A DNA stretch of 64,000 nt from Polaribacter sp. (GCF_024639685.1 NZ_JAHEHX010000001.1:198037-262036); one strand, 5' to 3'. Shown: positions 8,034-17,204, numbered from the stretch's first letter. Program-made: numbers and translations. The notes: generated by a model not told the origin, from the letters alone.

Positions 8034-8852
8034 ATGTCTGTAGCAAAAAAAGAGTACAAAAGAGTTACTGTAAAATCTTTAGTAGAAATGAAAGCCAATG
8101 GAGAAAAAATCTCTATGTTAACTGCTTATGATTATACCATGGCTAAAATATTAGATAATGCAGGTGTAGATGTATTACTTGTAGGTGATTCTGCCTCTAA
8201 TGTTATGGCTGGGCATGAAACTACATTACCTATTACTTTAGATCAAATGATTTATCATGCAAGTTCTGTGGTTAGGGCTATAGACAGATCTTTAGTTGTT
8301 GTAGATTTACCTTTTGGTAGTTACCAATCTGACCCTAAAGAAGCTTTGCGTTCTGCAATTCGAATTATGAAAGAGAGTGGAGGTCATTCTATAAAATTAG
8401 AAGGTGGTAAAGAAATTAAAGAATCTATAAAGCGTATTTTAAACGCGGGTATACCTGTTATGGGACATTTAGGTTTAACTCCACAATCTATTTATAAATT
8501 TGGCACATACACTGTTAGAGCCAAAGAAGAAGAAGAAGCAGAAAAGCTAATGGAAGATGCTTTAATGCTAGAGAGAATTGGTTGTTTTGCTTTAGTTTTA
8601 GAAAAAGTACCAGCAAAATTAGCTCAAAAAGTAGCAGAAGCAATTTCAATTCCTGTAATCGGTATTGGAGCAGGAAATGGAGTTGATGGGCAAGTTTTAG
8701 TTACTCACGATATGGTTGGAATGACGCACGAATTCAACCCAAGGTTTTTACGTAGGTATTTAGATTTATATAAAGAAATGACAGGTGCATTTCAAAAATA
8801 CATAGCTGATGTAAAAAGTAAAGATTTTCCAAATGAAGAAGAACAATATTAA
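8034..8852 (+). CDS. panB: 3-methyl-2-oxobutanoate hydroxymethyltransferase (ketopantoate hydroxymethyltransferase)
   Basis: The 272-residue protein is a typical PanB barrel. [12 protein letters not shown] near residue 28, [18 protein letters not shown] near 49 (metal and ketoacid binding), SIKLEGG near 118, and [10 protein letters not shown] near 141 are all family signatures. It transfers a hydroxymethyl group from 5,10-methylene-THF to 2-oxoisovalerate, the first committed step to pantothenate and CoA. A small membrane protein gene overlaps its last 20 bases, and a dehydrogenase and a DoxX-like gene follow closely, so these four probably form an operon. No panC or panD is in the window. 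Confidence 0.97.
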   Translation: MSVAKKEYKRVTVKSLVEMKANGEKISMLTAYDYTMAKILDNAGVDVLLVGDSASNVMAGHETTLPITLDQMIYHASSVVRAIDRSLVVVDLPFGSYQSDPKEALRSAIRIMKESGGHSIKLEGGKEIKESIKRILNAGIPVMGHLGLTPQSIYKFGTYTVRAKEEEEAEKLMEDALMLERIGCFALVLEKVPAKLAQKVAEAISIPVIGIGAGNGVDGQVLVTHDMVGMTHEFNPRFLRRYLDLYKEMTGAFQKYIADVKSKDFPNEEEQY

Positions 8853-9069
8853 ACTTATTTTAGAGAGTATTTCTTACATTTCTTTAATTACTGCTGCAAT
8901 TCTCTATATTTTAGATTTATTTTTTGAAGTTCAGTTTTCTGACAATAACAGCCTAAGACAAGCTTTTGTTTTAGTTTATTTAATTACCAGTTTATATTAT
9001 AAAATGGAGTTGAAAGACAAAAATGAACGAATACAAGAACTAGATCAAAGGTTAATGAACAAAAAATAA
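8833..9069 (+). CDS. Small two-helix membrane protein, unknown function
   Basis: The 78-residue product starts inside the last 20 bases of panB in another frame ([17 protein letters not shown]). It has two hydrophobic helices (about residues 11-30 and 43-57) and a charged, probably cytoplasmic C-terminal tail with [14 protein letters not shown], which could form a short coiled coil. I do not recognise a named family. The overlap with panB and the five-base gap to the next gene indicate co-translation within the operon, so expression is likely, but its position says little about its job. Confidence 0.6.
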   Translation: MKKNNIKLILESISYISLITAAILYILDLFFEVQFSDNNSLRQAFVLVYLITSLYYKMELKDKNERIQELDQRLMNKK

Positions 9070-9073
9070 CCTT

Positions 9074-10015
9074 ATGAAAATACTGCATTTAGACAGTAAC
9101 CATCCATTACTTATTCAACAATTAAATGATTTAGGTTTTGCCAATTATGAAGATTATACTTCATCAAAGAGTGAAGTAGAAGCTAAAATTCAAAACTATG
9201 ATGGTTTAATCATTAGAAGTCGTTTTAAGATTGATAAACTATTTTTAGACAAATGCACAAATCTAAAGTTTATAGGTAGGGTAGGAGCTGGTTTAGAAAA
9301 TATAAATTGCGATTATGCAGAAAGTAAAGGAATAAAACTAATTGCGGCTCCAGAAGGTAACAGAAATGCAGTTGGTGAGCATTCTTTAGGCTTACTACTT
9401 TCTTTATTTAACAAACTTAATAAGGCAGATAACGAAGTTAGGCAAGGAAAATGGTTACGTGAAGACAATAGAGGTTTAGAATTAGATGGTAAAACTGTAG
9501 GCCTAATTGGCTATGGAAATATGGGTAAATCTTTTGCCAAAAAACTAAGAGGTTTTGATGTAAATGTACTTTGTTGTGATATTAAACCCAATGTTGGTGA
9601 TGACAATTGTACCCAAGTTTCTTTACAAGAATTGCAAAATAAAAGTGATGTTCTAAGCTTACATACACCACAAACTGAGCTTACTAAAAACATGATAAAC
9701 AAAGAATTTATTAATAATTTTAAGAAAGATTTCTGGTTGATAAATACTGCACGTGGAACATCTGTAGTTACCCAAGATTTAGTTACTGGCTTAAAATCTG
9801 GTAAAATATTAGGTGCTGGCTTAGATGTGTTGGAGTACGAAAAATCATCTTTCGAAAACCTATTTTCTAACAACAATATACCAGAAGCTTTTAACTATTT
9901 GATTCAATCAGAAAATGTAATTTTAACTCCACATATTGCAGGTTGGACGATTGAAAGCAACCAAAAATTAGCACAAACTATCGTCAATAAAATTAAAATA
10001 AATTTTAAACCATGA
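9074..10015 (+). CDS. D-isomer-specific 2-hydroxyacid dehydrogenase
   Basis: The 313-residue protein has the two-domain fold of NAD-dependent D-2-hydroxyacid dehydrogenases. GRVGAGLENI (near residue 65) belongs to the substrate domain, VGLIGYGNMGKSFAKKL (near 140) is the NAD-binding GxGxxG loop, LINTARG (near 221) carries the catalytic Arg-containing strand, and LTPHIAGWT (near 282) contains the catalytic His. It could be a phosphoglycerate dehydrogenase-like enzyme, but it lacks the ACT domain of many SerA proteins and the substrate is not certain. Its last four bases overlap the DoxX-like gene. Confidence 0.85.
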   Translation: MKILHLDSNHPLLIQQLNDLGFANYEDYTSSKSEVEAKIQNYDGLIIRSRFKIDKLFLDKCTNLKFIGRVGAGLENINCDYAESKGIKLIAAPEGNRNAVGEHSLGLLLSLFNKLNKADNEVRQGKWLREDNRGLELDGKTVGLIGYGNMGKSFAKKLRGFDVNVLCCDIKPNVGDDNCTQVSLQELQNKSDVLSLHTPQTELTKNMINKEFINNFKKDFWLINTARGTSVVTQDLVTGLKSGKILGAGLDVLEYEKSSFENLFSNNNIPEAFNYLIQSENVILTPHIAGWTIESNQKLAQTIVNKIKINFKP

Positions 10016-10410
10016 ACATTTTATCAAACTACCCTGCAGAGGTATTAATACTATTATTTTTAACAGTAACTTTTTTACAATCAGGAATAGACAAATTATT
10101 AGATTGGAGTGGAAATGTTTCTTTTTTAAAAGAACATTTTAAAAACTCTCCTTTTAAAAATAGTGTTCCTTTATTATTGGCTGTTATTTTGGTGTTAGAA
10201 ATAATTGCTGGTTTATTAATGGTATTAGGTGTTTATCAATTGTACACATCAGGTGCAAAAGAATTTGCTTTATTAGGAGCAGAGCTTTGTGCTGTAGTTT
10301 TAATTTTCTTGTTGATAGGACAACGTCTAGCAAAAGATTATGCAGGAGCAATGAGCTTAGCAGTCTATTTTATTGTAACACTTTTAGGTGTATATTTGCT
10401 AAATAGCTAA
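10012..10410 (+). CDS. DoxX-like four-helix membrane protein
   Basis: The 132-residue product has four hydrophobic segments (about residues 8-24, 46-68, 77-97 and 107-128). It also has the DoxX-family feature of an early FLQSGIDKLLDW segment after the first helix, where family members usually show a xxGxxKL pattern. DoxX-like proteins are quinone- or thiosulfate-linked in some archaea, but in Bacteroidota their role is mostly unknown. The ATG overlaps the previous stop by four bases, so translation is coupled. A very strong palindrome follows 36 bases later and ends the operon. Confidence 0.7.
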   Translation: MNILSNYPAEVLILLFLTVTFLQSGIDKLLDWSGNVSFLKEHFKNSPFKNSVPLLLAVILVLEIIAGLLMVLGVYQLYTSGAKEFALLGAELCAVVLIFLLIGQRLAKDYAGAMSLAVYFIVTLLGVYLLNS

Positions 10411-10446
10411 AAATTATACCAATTAATTTTATCATAATCAACAGCT

Positions 10447-10490
10447 ATACAAAAACCTCTTAAAACACGTGTTTTAAGAGGTTTTTGTAT
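10447..10490. terminator. Perfect 44-bp palindrome, strong bidirectional terminator
   Basis: The two 22-base halves are exact reverse complements with no spacer, centred on CACGTG at 10466-10471. The stem includes AAAAACCTCTTAAAAC and its complement, so transcripts from either side would form a long hairpin flanked by A and T tracts. It lies between the plus-strand DoxX gene and the minus-strand methyltransferase, as expected for a shared terminator. Confidence 0.85.
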
Positions 10491-10550
10491 TTTCAAAAGG
10501 TTTTATCCTATATTTACTAATGAAGATTAAAATAAAGCCACTTAAAACAA

Positions 10551-11411
10551 TTATTTACCTTCCTTAATAACATAAATTAGAGAAGAATACTCACCAGTCT
10601 TATTTGCCTTTCTATTTGAAAGAAATCCTCTGTAAAAAGCTGAAGCAGGTTTCATTTTTCCATGCTTGTACTTTTCACTTAATAATGAAACATAATAAGA
10701 ATCAAATTTCATAGGTAGTGTTTTCTCTATAATCATATTTTCTGTCTCAAATAATTTTGCGATTGATGTTTGAGAGAAATGCCACAAATGTCTTGGAACA
10801 TCAAAAGCAGCCCAAATGTCTTTATAGTAATTGGCATCAAAACTTTTAAAATTTGGTACAGCTACAATTATTTTTCCATTGCTTTTTAAAAAACTTTTTA
10901 AAGATTTTATATAGTCTTGCAAATTTTCTACATGTTCTAAAACGTGCCAAAGTGTAATTACATCAAATTTTTTAGTAGTTAATTTTAATAAATCTTCTTG
11001 TAATAAAACTCCTTTTTGCTCTGCAAATTTTCTTGCGTCAAAATTGGGCTCAGTTCCTAAAACTTCCCAAGAATTGTTTTGACAAACTTTTAAAAAATCA
11101 CCTGTACCTGCACCAACATCTAAAATCGTTTTTGTTGTTGTGTTGAAAGAATTAATCAACTTTAACTTTCTTTTTAAAGTGATATTTTTTACAGATTGAT
11201 AAACTTTATCAAACAACGATTCTTTTGCATCTGTATGTGAAATATAATTTTCGCTTTTGTAATAATCTCCCAAGTTTTTTGGAACAGGAGTTGTTACAAG
11301 CATCTCAAATTCTTTATTCAATTGAACTTGATAAACCTCACCTGAAACTGTATAATCTTTACATTCTAAATAAGGCTGTAAATTTTTATAAAAATCGATC
11401 TTATTTGACAT
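10551..11411 (-). CDS. Class I SAM-dependent methyltransferase (Methyltransf_23 type)
   Basis: The protein is about 286 residues when started at MSNKIDFYKNLQ (ATG at 11411). The longer frame reads back through a parS-like site and into mnmG and is unlikely. It has a glycine-rich SAM loop ILDVGAGTGDFLKV near residue 98, an acidic motif, DVITLWHVLEHVENL near 155 and a late FDVPRHLWHFS. This is the pattern of bacterial sugar/lipid-type methyltransferases with a C-terminal extension. The N terminus (HTDAKESLFDKVYQ) matches flavobacterial homologues I recall but has no named function. It is the last gene of the DUF4175-ybeY-mnmG unit, 46 bases after mnmG. Confidence 0.8.
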   Translation of the reverse strand: MSNKIDFYKNLQPYLECKDYTVSGEVYQVQLNKEFEMLVTTPVPKNLGDYYKSENYISHTDAKESLFDKVYQSVKNITLKRKLKLINSFNTTTKTILDVGAGTGDFLKVCQNNSWEVLGTEPNFDARKFAEQKGVLLQEDLLKLTTKKFDVITLWHVLEHVENLQDYIKSLKSFLKSNGKIIVAVPNFKSFDANYYKDIWAAFDVPRHLWHFSQTSIAKLFETENMIIEKTLPMKFDSYYVSLLSEKYKHGKMKPASAFYRGFLSNRKANKTGEYSSLIYVIKEGK

Positions 11412-11421
11412 AAAATTGGAT

Positions 11422-11437
11422 TGTTCCTCGTGGAACA
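11422..11437. promoter_or_regulatory. parS-like palindrome downstream of mnmG
   Basis: TGTTCCTCGTGGAACA is a 16-base palindrome except for the central T/C step. It differs from the B. subtilis ParB consensus TGTTNCACGTGAAACA at two of the specified positions. It sits in the gap between mnmG and the following methyltransferase. A better copy lies on the other side of mnmG at 13343-13358. Confidence 0.6.
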
Positions 11438-11457
11438 TTATACTATTTTGAAGTAAA

Positions 11458-13335
11458 CTATCTACCCATATACACCAATAAAACAGAAATATCACTTGGC
11501 GAAACTCCACTTATTCTACTTGCTTGAGAAATAGAAGTTGGTTGAATTTTAGTTAACTTTTCACGTGCTTCAAATGATAAAGATTGTAACTTTTGATAAT
11601 TAAAAGAAGCAGGAATTTTCACATTCTCTAATCTATGTAATTTATCTGCATTATTCTTTTCTTTGTTGATATAACCAGAATATTTTAAATGTATTTCTGC
11701 TTGCTCTATGATCTCTTTATCAATGTCGTTTTCAATTAAAAAATTATTTAATATTTCTACAGATTTAAAATCAGAAAAATCTAATTGTGGTCTAGCAGCA
11801 ATTTTAAATAACTTCATAGACTGATTAATTAAAGCCAAATTCTTAGCTTCTAAAATTGGATTAATCTCTTCTTTTTTAACACTAGTTTTTTCTAGAAACT
11901 GAATTAATAAATCCGTTTTACGTTGCTTCTCTAAAACACGACCCATCCTTTCTTGAGAAGCTAAGCCAAGTTCAAAACCTTTAGGCGTTAATCTTAAATC
12001 TGCATTATCTTGTCTTAATAAAGTTCTATATTCTGCTCTTGATGTAAACATTCTATAAGGCTCTTCTGTACCTTTTGTAATTAAATCATCTATTAAAACA
12101 GCGATATAAGCCTCATCTCTTTTTAAAATGAATGGTTCTTTGCTCTGTACTTTTAAAGCAGCATTTACACCAGCCATTAAACCTTGAGCTGCTGCTTCTT
12201 CATAACCAGTAGTTCCATTAATTTGGCCTGCAAAAAACAAGTTCTCTATCAACTTTGTTTCTAAAGAATGTTTTAATTGTGTTGGTTGAAAGAAATCATA
12301 CTCTATTGCATAGCCATATCTTAAAAACTTTACATTTTCAAAACCTGCTACTGCACGAATTGCTTTATCTTGAATATCTTCTGGTAAAGAAGTAGAAAAA
12401 CCATTTACATACATTTCTATTGTAGACCAACCTTCTGGTTCTACAAATATTTGATGTCTCTCTTTTGTCGCGAAACGATCTACTTTATCTTCAACTGAAG
12501 GACAATATCTAGGACCTGAAGATTGTATTCTACCATTAAACATTGGTGATCTATCAAAACCTTCTCTAAGCAAATTATGTACTTCTGGGTTGGTATACGT
12601 TAGCCAACAAGAGCGTTGATTTTGCAAAGCACTAGTGGTTGGTAAATACGAAAATTTTTCGGTGATTTCGTCTCCTGGTTGCTCTGTCATTTTAGAATAA
12701 TCTAAAGACCTTCCGTCAACTCTTGGTGGTGTTCCAGTTTTCATTCTACCAGCTTCAAAACCTTTAGCAACTAAATCTTCTGTAATACCTTTTGAGGCTC
12801 CTTCACCAGCTCTACCTCCACCAAAACTTTTATCACCAATATGAATTAATCCATTTAAAAAAGTACCTGCTGTAATAATTATGGTTTTTGCATTTATCTC
12901 TATACCTAATGCTGTTTTAACCCCTACAATTTTATCGCCATTAAATACTAAACCATTTACAGAATCTTGATAAAAATCTACATTTTCTGTTTGCTCTAGC
13001 ATTATTCTCCAACATTCAGCAAACTGCATTCTATCAGATTGTGCTCTTGGACTCCACATTGCAGGCCCTTTAGATTTGTTAAGCATTTTAAATTGTATAG
13101 CAGTTTTATCTGTTACAATTCCACTGTAACCACCTAAAGCATCAATCTCTCTAATTATTTGACCTTTTGCAATACCTCCCATTGCTGGGTTACAACTCAT
13201 TTGCGCTATATTTTGCAAATTCATTGTAATTAATAAAGTATGTGCACCCATATTTGCAGCTGCAGCTGCAGCCTCACTACCTGCATGACCTCCACCTACT
13301 ACAATAACGTCATATGTTCTTGAAAATAAACTCAT
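11458..13335 (-). CDS. mnmG: tRNA uridine-5-carboxymethylaminomethyl modification enzyme MnmG (GidA)
   Basis: The 625-residue product is full length. The FAD dinucleotide-binding loop VGGGHAGSEAA is at residues 12-22, MSCNPAMGGIAKG near 46 and GRAGEGASKG near 178; the C-terminal helical MnmE-binding domain ends with RISGVSPSDISVLLVY. With MnmE it installs carboxymethylaminomethyl groups at U34 of certain tRNAs using FAD, glycine and methylene-THF. It is preceded by ybeY on the same strand with a 44-base gap that carries a parS-like site, and is followed by another such site. mnmG lies close to the replication origin in many bacteria. Confidence 0.98.
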   Translation of the reverse strand: MSLFSRTYDVIVVGGGHAGSEAAAAAANMGAHTLLITMNLQNIAQMSCNPAMGGIAKGQIIREIDALGGYSGIVTDKTAIQFKMLNKSKGPAMWSPRAQSDRMQFAECWRIMLEQTENVDFYQDSVNGLVFNGDKIVGVKTALGIEINAKTIIITAGTFLNGLIHIGDKSFGGGRAGEGASKGITEDLVAKGFEAGRMKTGTPPRVDGRSLDYSKMTEQPGDEITEKFSYLPTTSALQNQRSCWLTYTNPEVHNLLREGFDRSPMFNGRIQSSGPRYCPSVEDKVDRFATKERHQIFVEPEGWSTIEMYVNGFSTSLPEDIQDKAIRAVAGFENVKFLRYGYAIEYDFFQPTQLKHSLETKLIENLFFAGQINGTTGYEEAAAQGLMAGVNAALKVQSKEPFILKRDEAYIAVLIDDLITKGTEEPYRMFTSRAEYRTLLRQDNADLRLTPKGFELGLASQERMGRVLEKQRKTDLLIQFLEKTSVKKEEINPILEAKNLALINQSMKLFKIAARPQLDFSDFKSVEILNNFLIENDIDKEIIEQAEIHLKYSGYINKEKNNADKLHRLENVKIPASFNYQKLQSLSFEAREKLTKIQPTSISQASRISGVSPSDISVLLVYMGR

Positions 13336-13342
13336 TTCTTAT

Positions 13343-13358
13343 AGTTCCACGTGAAACT
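13343..13358. promoter_or_regulatory. parS-like centromere site upstream of mnmG
   Basis: AGTTCCACGTGAAACT contains GTTCCACGTGAAAC, which matches every specified position of the ParB-binding core GTTNCACGTGAAAC known from B. subtilis. Only the outermost base on each side differs. It lies in the 44 bases between ybeY and mnmG, outside both genes. Confidence 0.72.
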
Positions 13359-13379
13359 TTTACATTATATACTTGATTA

Positions 13380-13793
13380 TCAAATACTTAATTTATTTAA
13401 AGCTAAGTTCTCCTGATTTCTCATTATCTTTTTTTCGTCGCTTGACTTATCTTTATAACCCATATAATGCAAAACTCCATGTATCATTACTCTGTGTAAT
13501 TCATCTTGGAAAGAAACCTTAAAATCAGATGCATTATCTTTAACTCTTTCTACAGAAATAAAAATATCACCATTTAATAATTTACCTAAAGAATTATCAA
13601 AACTAATAATATCTGTTAACGTATCATGATCTAAAAATTCAACATTTAATTTATGTAAATAAGCATCATCACAAAAGATATAATTGATTTCACCAACCTC
13701 AAAATCTTGTTCTGCAGCAACTGTGTTAATCCAAACTTTTAAAAAAGATTCATCTTCTAAAATAAAATCAGTTTCGTAATTAAATTCAATCAT
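13380..13793 (-). CDS. ybeY: Endoribonuclease YbeY (rRNA maturation factor)
   Basis: The 137-residue protein has the UPF0054/YbeY signature HGVLHYMGYKDK near residue 111, and an upstream strand DIISFDNSLGKLLNGDIFIS typical of the family. The usual metal triad is H-x3-H-x5-H; here the third position is Asp (GYKD). As I recall, this substitution is normal for Bacteroidota YbeY and does not mean loss of function. YbeY acts in 16S rRNA 3'-end maturation and ribosome quality control. It starts three bases after the end of the large DUF4175 gene, so the two are coupled. Confidence 0.93.
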   Translation of the reverse strand: MIEFNYETDFILEDESFLKVWINTVAAEQDFEVGEINYIFCDDAYLHKLNVEFLDHDTLTDIISFDNSLGKLLNGDIFISVERVKDNASDFKVSFQDELHRVMIHGVLHYMGYKDKSSDEKKIMRNQENLALNKLSI

Positions 13794-13796
13794 TAA

Positions 13797-16700
13797 TTAT
13801 TCATTCTTTGTATCAGAAAAATAGGCTCTCACCTTCTTTTTATAATTTTGTTGCAAAGGTAATGATTGTCTGTTTAATATCTCTATTTGATTATAAAACT
13901 GCTTTTTGAATTTTAACGCCCTTGCTTTATTCCTTTCACTCTCAAATTTATTCGCGTTTGCTTTACGCTGTCTATCCTTCCCTTGTTCTAATGCAGCTTT
14001 ATCTAGCTTTAATAACTCATAGTTTAAATTCTGCATTTTTTGTAACGTATTTGTGTTGAAACCCTTATCTAGAATTTCGTTTTCTAACTGCTCCATTGTT
14101 TTTAGAGCTTTCTTAGCAGATCCATTTCCTCCAGGTTTACCATTCTCACTTTCCTTTATTACGTTTTGCAGCTCTTGTCTTAACTGACTTTGCTCTTTAA
14201 AGATTTCATACAATTCACCATCTAAATCATCATTGGTGTTACCTTCTCCATTTTTACCCTCAGAACTTCCTTTTTCTCCTTCCTTTCTGTTTTTACCTTT
14301 ATCACCATGGTTACCGTTTTTATCGGGTTTTTCTCCTTTCTTTCCTTCACCCTTTTTCTCTCCTTTCTGCATTCCTTTTTGCATCTTTTCAGATAAACCT
14401 TTTTGTTTCTGAATTAAATCTGGCAAATTAAAACCTGGCTTATCACTCTTTTTCCCTTTGCCCGTTTTCATAGACATATTATTCTGCATGCTATTTAAAA
14501 TATTACTTAAATAATCTGCTAAATTATTGGTGGCTGTCATTACATATTGTTGATTAGACAAGCCGATATTAAATCTGTTTTCAGAAAAGTTTTCTAAAGA
14601 TTGTTCTAAATTATAATGTGCAGCAGATAAATCATCTTGAATTTTTGTTGAAATTTTTGGAACACGCATTGCTAAGACATACAAACTGTCATCTATATGT
14701 TCAAAATAGGTTTTAATTTCATTTTGCTTTTTTAAGTCTTTTCCAAAATCTGGATGAGAAGTAGAGCCTTCACTAAACTTATCCATCAATTGCTCTTGCT
14801 GAAAAGAAAAAACAACCAAGTTTTCTAGAATTTTACGTAAATCATTCATGTTTTCTTCCATAGATTCAGATTGCATATCCATCATAGATTTTTGCATTTT
14901 AGCGCTCATTTCTTTCATCTTCTCAGATGCATTTTTCTGACTACTTTTTGCTTTTGGAGATTGTTTACTTTCAATAAATTCTTCAGATTTTTTTAGCTCC
15001 TCTTCAATTTGCTTTTCCTCTTTATCTACCTCTGGCAAATCCACAGGTGTTTTTAATTTCTCATTATCTTTCTGAAGTTCTTTTAAAGCTTTCTGAATTT
15101 CATCAAATTGCTTAGTAATCTCTTTTTGTGCCTCTAAATTATTCTCTTTTTGTTCTAGTTCTTTTTGCTCTTTAGACAATTCTTCAACCTTATTCGCAAT
15201 TTGCATAGTTTTTTGCTCCACATAAAAACGCTTTACCATTTCTAGTGTCTTTTCTAAACTTCGTTGTTGCTGTTTGTTTTGTTGTGCTAATGCTTTAGCC
15301 TTTTGTACTAAATCTTCTTTATTTAATTTATCAGCCATTTTCTGAATTTCTTCTAGCAACTTTTGTTGTTTACTTAATTGCTTTAATTCTTTAATGCGCT
15401 CTTTTAAATCTTGCTTCTTTTCTAGTAAATCAGGATCATTTTCTTTCTTTTCATCTAAATTTTCTTGAAGCTGATCTGTTTGTCTTTGCATCATTTTTTT
15501 GTGTTGTTCTTGACGCTTTATAAAACTCTCTACCTTCTTTTTATCATTCCAATTGATACTTTTTTTATTCTGTAAATCTTCCTGAATATCTTCTAATTGC
15601 TGTTGTTGTTTTTTCTGATTTTGTAGAGCATTTTCTAGATCGTTAATGGTATTTCTTTGTTCTTGAAACAACTCCTCTTCTATTTCTTCTTTTGTTTTTT
15701 TCCTGTAATTAAAAACTTTACTTTTTGATGATTTAGAGCCTCTTACGCCATCATTATCAAAAACCTGAAAATACATTTCATAATTTATACCTTCTTGTAA
15801 ATTTAATCCTTCAGGAAATTTATAGAAAAATGTTTGAATATTTTGCTTGCTAACATCCAATAAGAATTCCTTTTTTATTTCAGCAGAATCTTCATCATAA
15901 TAAACCAACTGCAACTTTCGAATTCCATAATCATCAGAAATTTGACCTGCAAATTGTGCTGCTCCACGTGAAATACTGTCAATATTTGAACTTACAGAAA
16001 TTACAGGAAATTCATCTTTTACAACAGATACAGAAAATTGTAGATTTTCAAAATCCTTTAAATTATCATTTGAAGAAGCTATTTGATAATTTATTGGTGA
16101 TAAAATACGCCTCTGATATTGGAAGTTATCATTTGAAATTTTGTCAAACGCTGTTCTTTCAGCATTATTGATAAAATTTAAGTTTGTGGTTTTATTTGTG
16201 CTTGCTTTCCAAGTAACAATAGTACCTTCAGGTACAATCACGTTACCTGAATTCTGAATGTTTTTATTTTTTTGACCTATATAATTAGGGTAATTTAAAT
16301 CTAAAGTAATGTTGCTAATAGTTGGAGTACCAATAACCATTATTTGATAAAATTGAGATTGCACACCATTTGCTTCAACATAAAAATCAATTGATTTTTG
16401 AACATCAGAAAACGTATAGGAAAATGTTGCATTACCTTCTAATTTTAAATAATAACTCTGATCATCAAAAATAATTTTACCCTCATTTGGTAAAATACTT
16501 CCAATGGTTTTAAACTGCAAATTTATAGATTCGCCTTGTATAACATACAGAGTTTGGTTAGTTAAAGAAAAAGCAAAAGGAGCAGGAGGATTATAGGCAG
16601 TTCTGTGATGTACAACACGTTCTAAACTTTTACCTAAATTTATTGAATTACCTGTAAATAAGTTAATTACAAATATTAAAACAGGAATTATTCCATATTT

Positions 16701-17159
16701 TAAATATTTAGTATTGGATTTAAAATCAATTGCTTTTGTAAAAGGTATTGGTTTTAACGCCTCAGATTTTTGGTTGATACTCGCCAAAATTAAATCTGAC
16801 TGATTGCTGTTTTCTTGTAGTTGCAAAACATTCAGTAACTTATCTTCTACTTCAGGAAAATGAGCGCCAATAATCTTTGATGATTCTTCTAAAGAAATGC
16901 CTTTTCTAAACCCAATTAACTTAGTAATAGGCATGCAAATAAATTTGATGATCAAGAATAATTCTACAAGAATAAAAATCCAGAAAAGTACAGTTCTAGC
17001 CGTAGGTTTTAACCATAAAAAATATTCTATAAAAAGAATAAAAAATAGGTATAAGAAGCCTAGTGACAAAAACAAGATGCTACCTTTTATCAACTCATTC
17101 GTGTAAAATTTACGTGTGAATTGATGTAACTTTTTCTGTATGTTTTGGAAATGGCTCAT
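13797..17159 (-). CDS. Large membrane-anchored coiled-coil protein, DUF4175 family
   Basis: The product is about 1,120 residues. I start at the ATG at 17159 (MSHFQNIQKKLHQF) and not at the TTG 9 bases earlier. Two membrane helices lie near residues 25-45 and 52-75 and a third near 155-175. A periplasmic-looking beta-rich region follows to about 480, then a very long Gln/Lys/Glu coiled coil (about 490-860), and a Gly/Lys/Glu/Asn low-complexity stretch near 925-990. This is the layout of the flavobacterial DUF4175 family, which has no known function. It is the first gene of a unit with ybeY and mnmG. The neighbours suggest housekeeping expression but do not reveal the role. Confidence 0.85.
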   Translation of the reverse strand: MSHFQNIQKKLHQFTRKFYTNELIKGSILFLSLGFLYLFFILFIEYFLWLKPTARTVLFWIFILVELFLIIKFICMPITKLIGFRKGISLEESSKIIGAHFPEVEDKLLNVLQLQENSNQSDLILASINQKSEALKPIPFTKAIDFKSNTKYLKYGIIPVLIFVINLFTGNSINLGKSLERVVHHRTAYNPPAPFAFSLTNQTLYVIQGESINLQFKTIGSILPNEGKIIFDDQSYYLKLEGNATFSYTFSDVQKSIDFYVEANGVQSQFYQIMVIGTPTISNITLDLNYPNYIGQKNKNIQNSGNVIVPEGTIVTWKASTNKTTNLNFINNAERTAFDKISNDNFQYQRRILSPINYQIASSNDNLKDFENLQFSVSVVKDEFPVISVSSNIDSISRGAAQFAGQISDDYGIRKLQLVYYDEDSAEIKKEFLLDVSKQNIQTFFYKFPEGLNLQEGINYEMYFQVFDNDGVRGSKSSKSKVFNYRKKTKEEIEEELFQEQRNTINDLENALQNQKKQQQQLEDIQEDLQNKKSINWNDKKKVESFIKRQEQHKKMMQRQTDQLQENLDEKKENDPDLLEKKQDLKERIKELKQLSKQQKLLEEIQKMADKLNKEDLVQKAKALAQQNKQQQRSLEKTLEMVKRFYVEQKTMQIANKVEELSKEQKELEQKENNLEAQKEITKQFDEIQKALKELQKDNEKLKTPVDLPEVDKEEKQIEEELKKSEEFIESKQSPKAKSSQKNASEKMKEMSAKMQKSMMDMQSESMEENMNDLRKILENLVVFSFQQEQLMDKFSEGSTSHPDFGKDLKKQNEIKTYFEHIDDSLYVLAMRVPKISTKIQDDLSAAHYNLEQSLENFSENRFNIGLSNQQYVMTATNNLADYLSNILNSMQNNMSMKTGKGKKSDKPGFNLPDLIQKQKGLSEKMQKGMQKGEKKGEGKKGEKPDKNGNHGDKGKNRKEGEKGSSEGKNGEGNTNDDLDGELYEIFKEQSQLRQELQNVIKESENGKPGGNGSAKKALKTMEQLENEILDKGFNTNTLQKMQNLNYELLKLDKAALEQGKDRQRKANANKFESERNKARALKFKKQFYNQIEILNRQSLPLQQNYKKKVRAYFSDTKNE

Positions 17160-17169
17160 AATCAACAAA

Positions 17170-17204
17170 TAAAAATACTATTTTTGATAAGATTCACCAT
17201 CAAA
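17170..17204 (-). promoter_or_regulatory. Candidate promoter of the DUF4175-ybeY-mnmG unit
   Basis: On the minus strand TTTG (17204-17201) is followed after 23 bases by TATTTTTA (17177-17170), close to the Bacteroidota pattern TTG-N17-23-TAnnTTTG. The -7 box ends 10 bases before the chosen ATG at 17159, giving a very short leader. Confidence 0.45.

Noticed and set aside
13797..14400. Gly/Lys/Glu-rich tail of the DUF4175 gene as a tandem repeat or CRISPR-like array
   Set aside because: The sequence is low-complexity coding DNA without regularly spaced identical repeats. No CRISPR array is visible anywhere.
15961..15974. GCTCCACGTGAAAT as a third parS site
   Set aside because: It matches 12 of 14 core positions but lies within the DUF4175 coding sequence; noted as supporting only, not listed as a feature.
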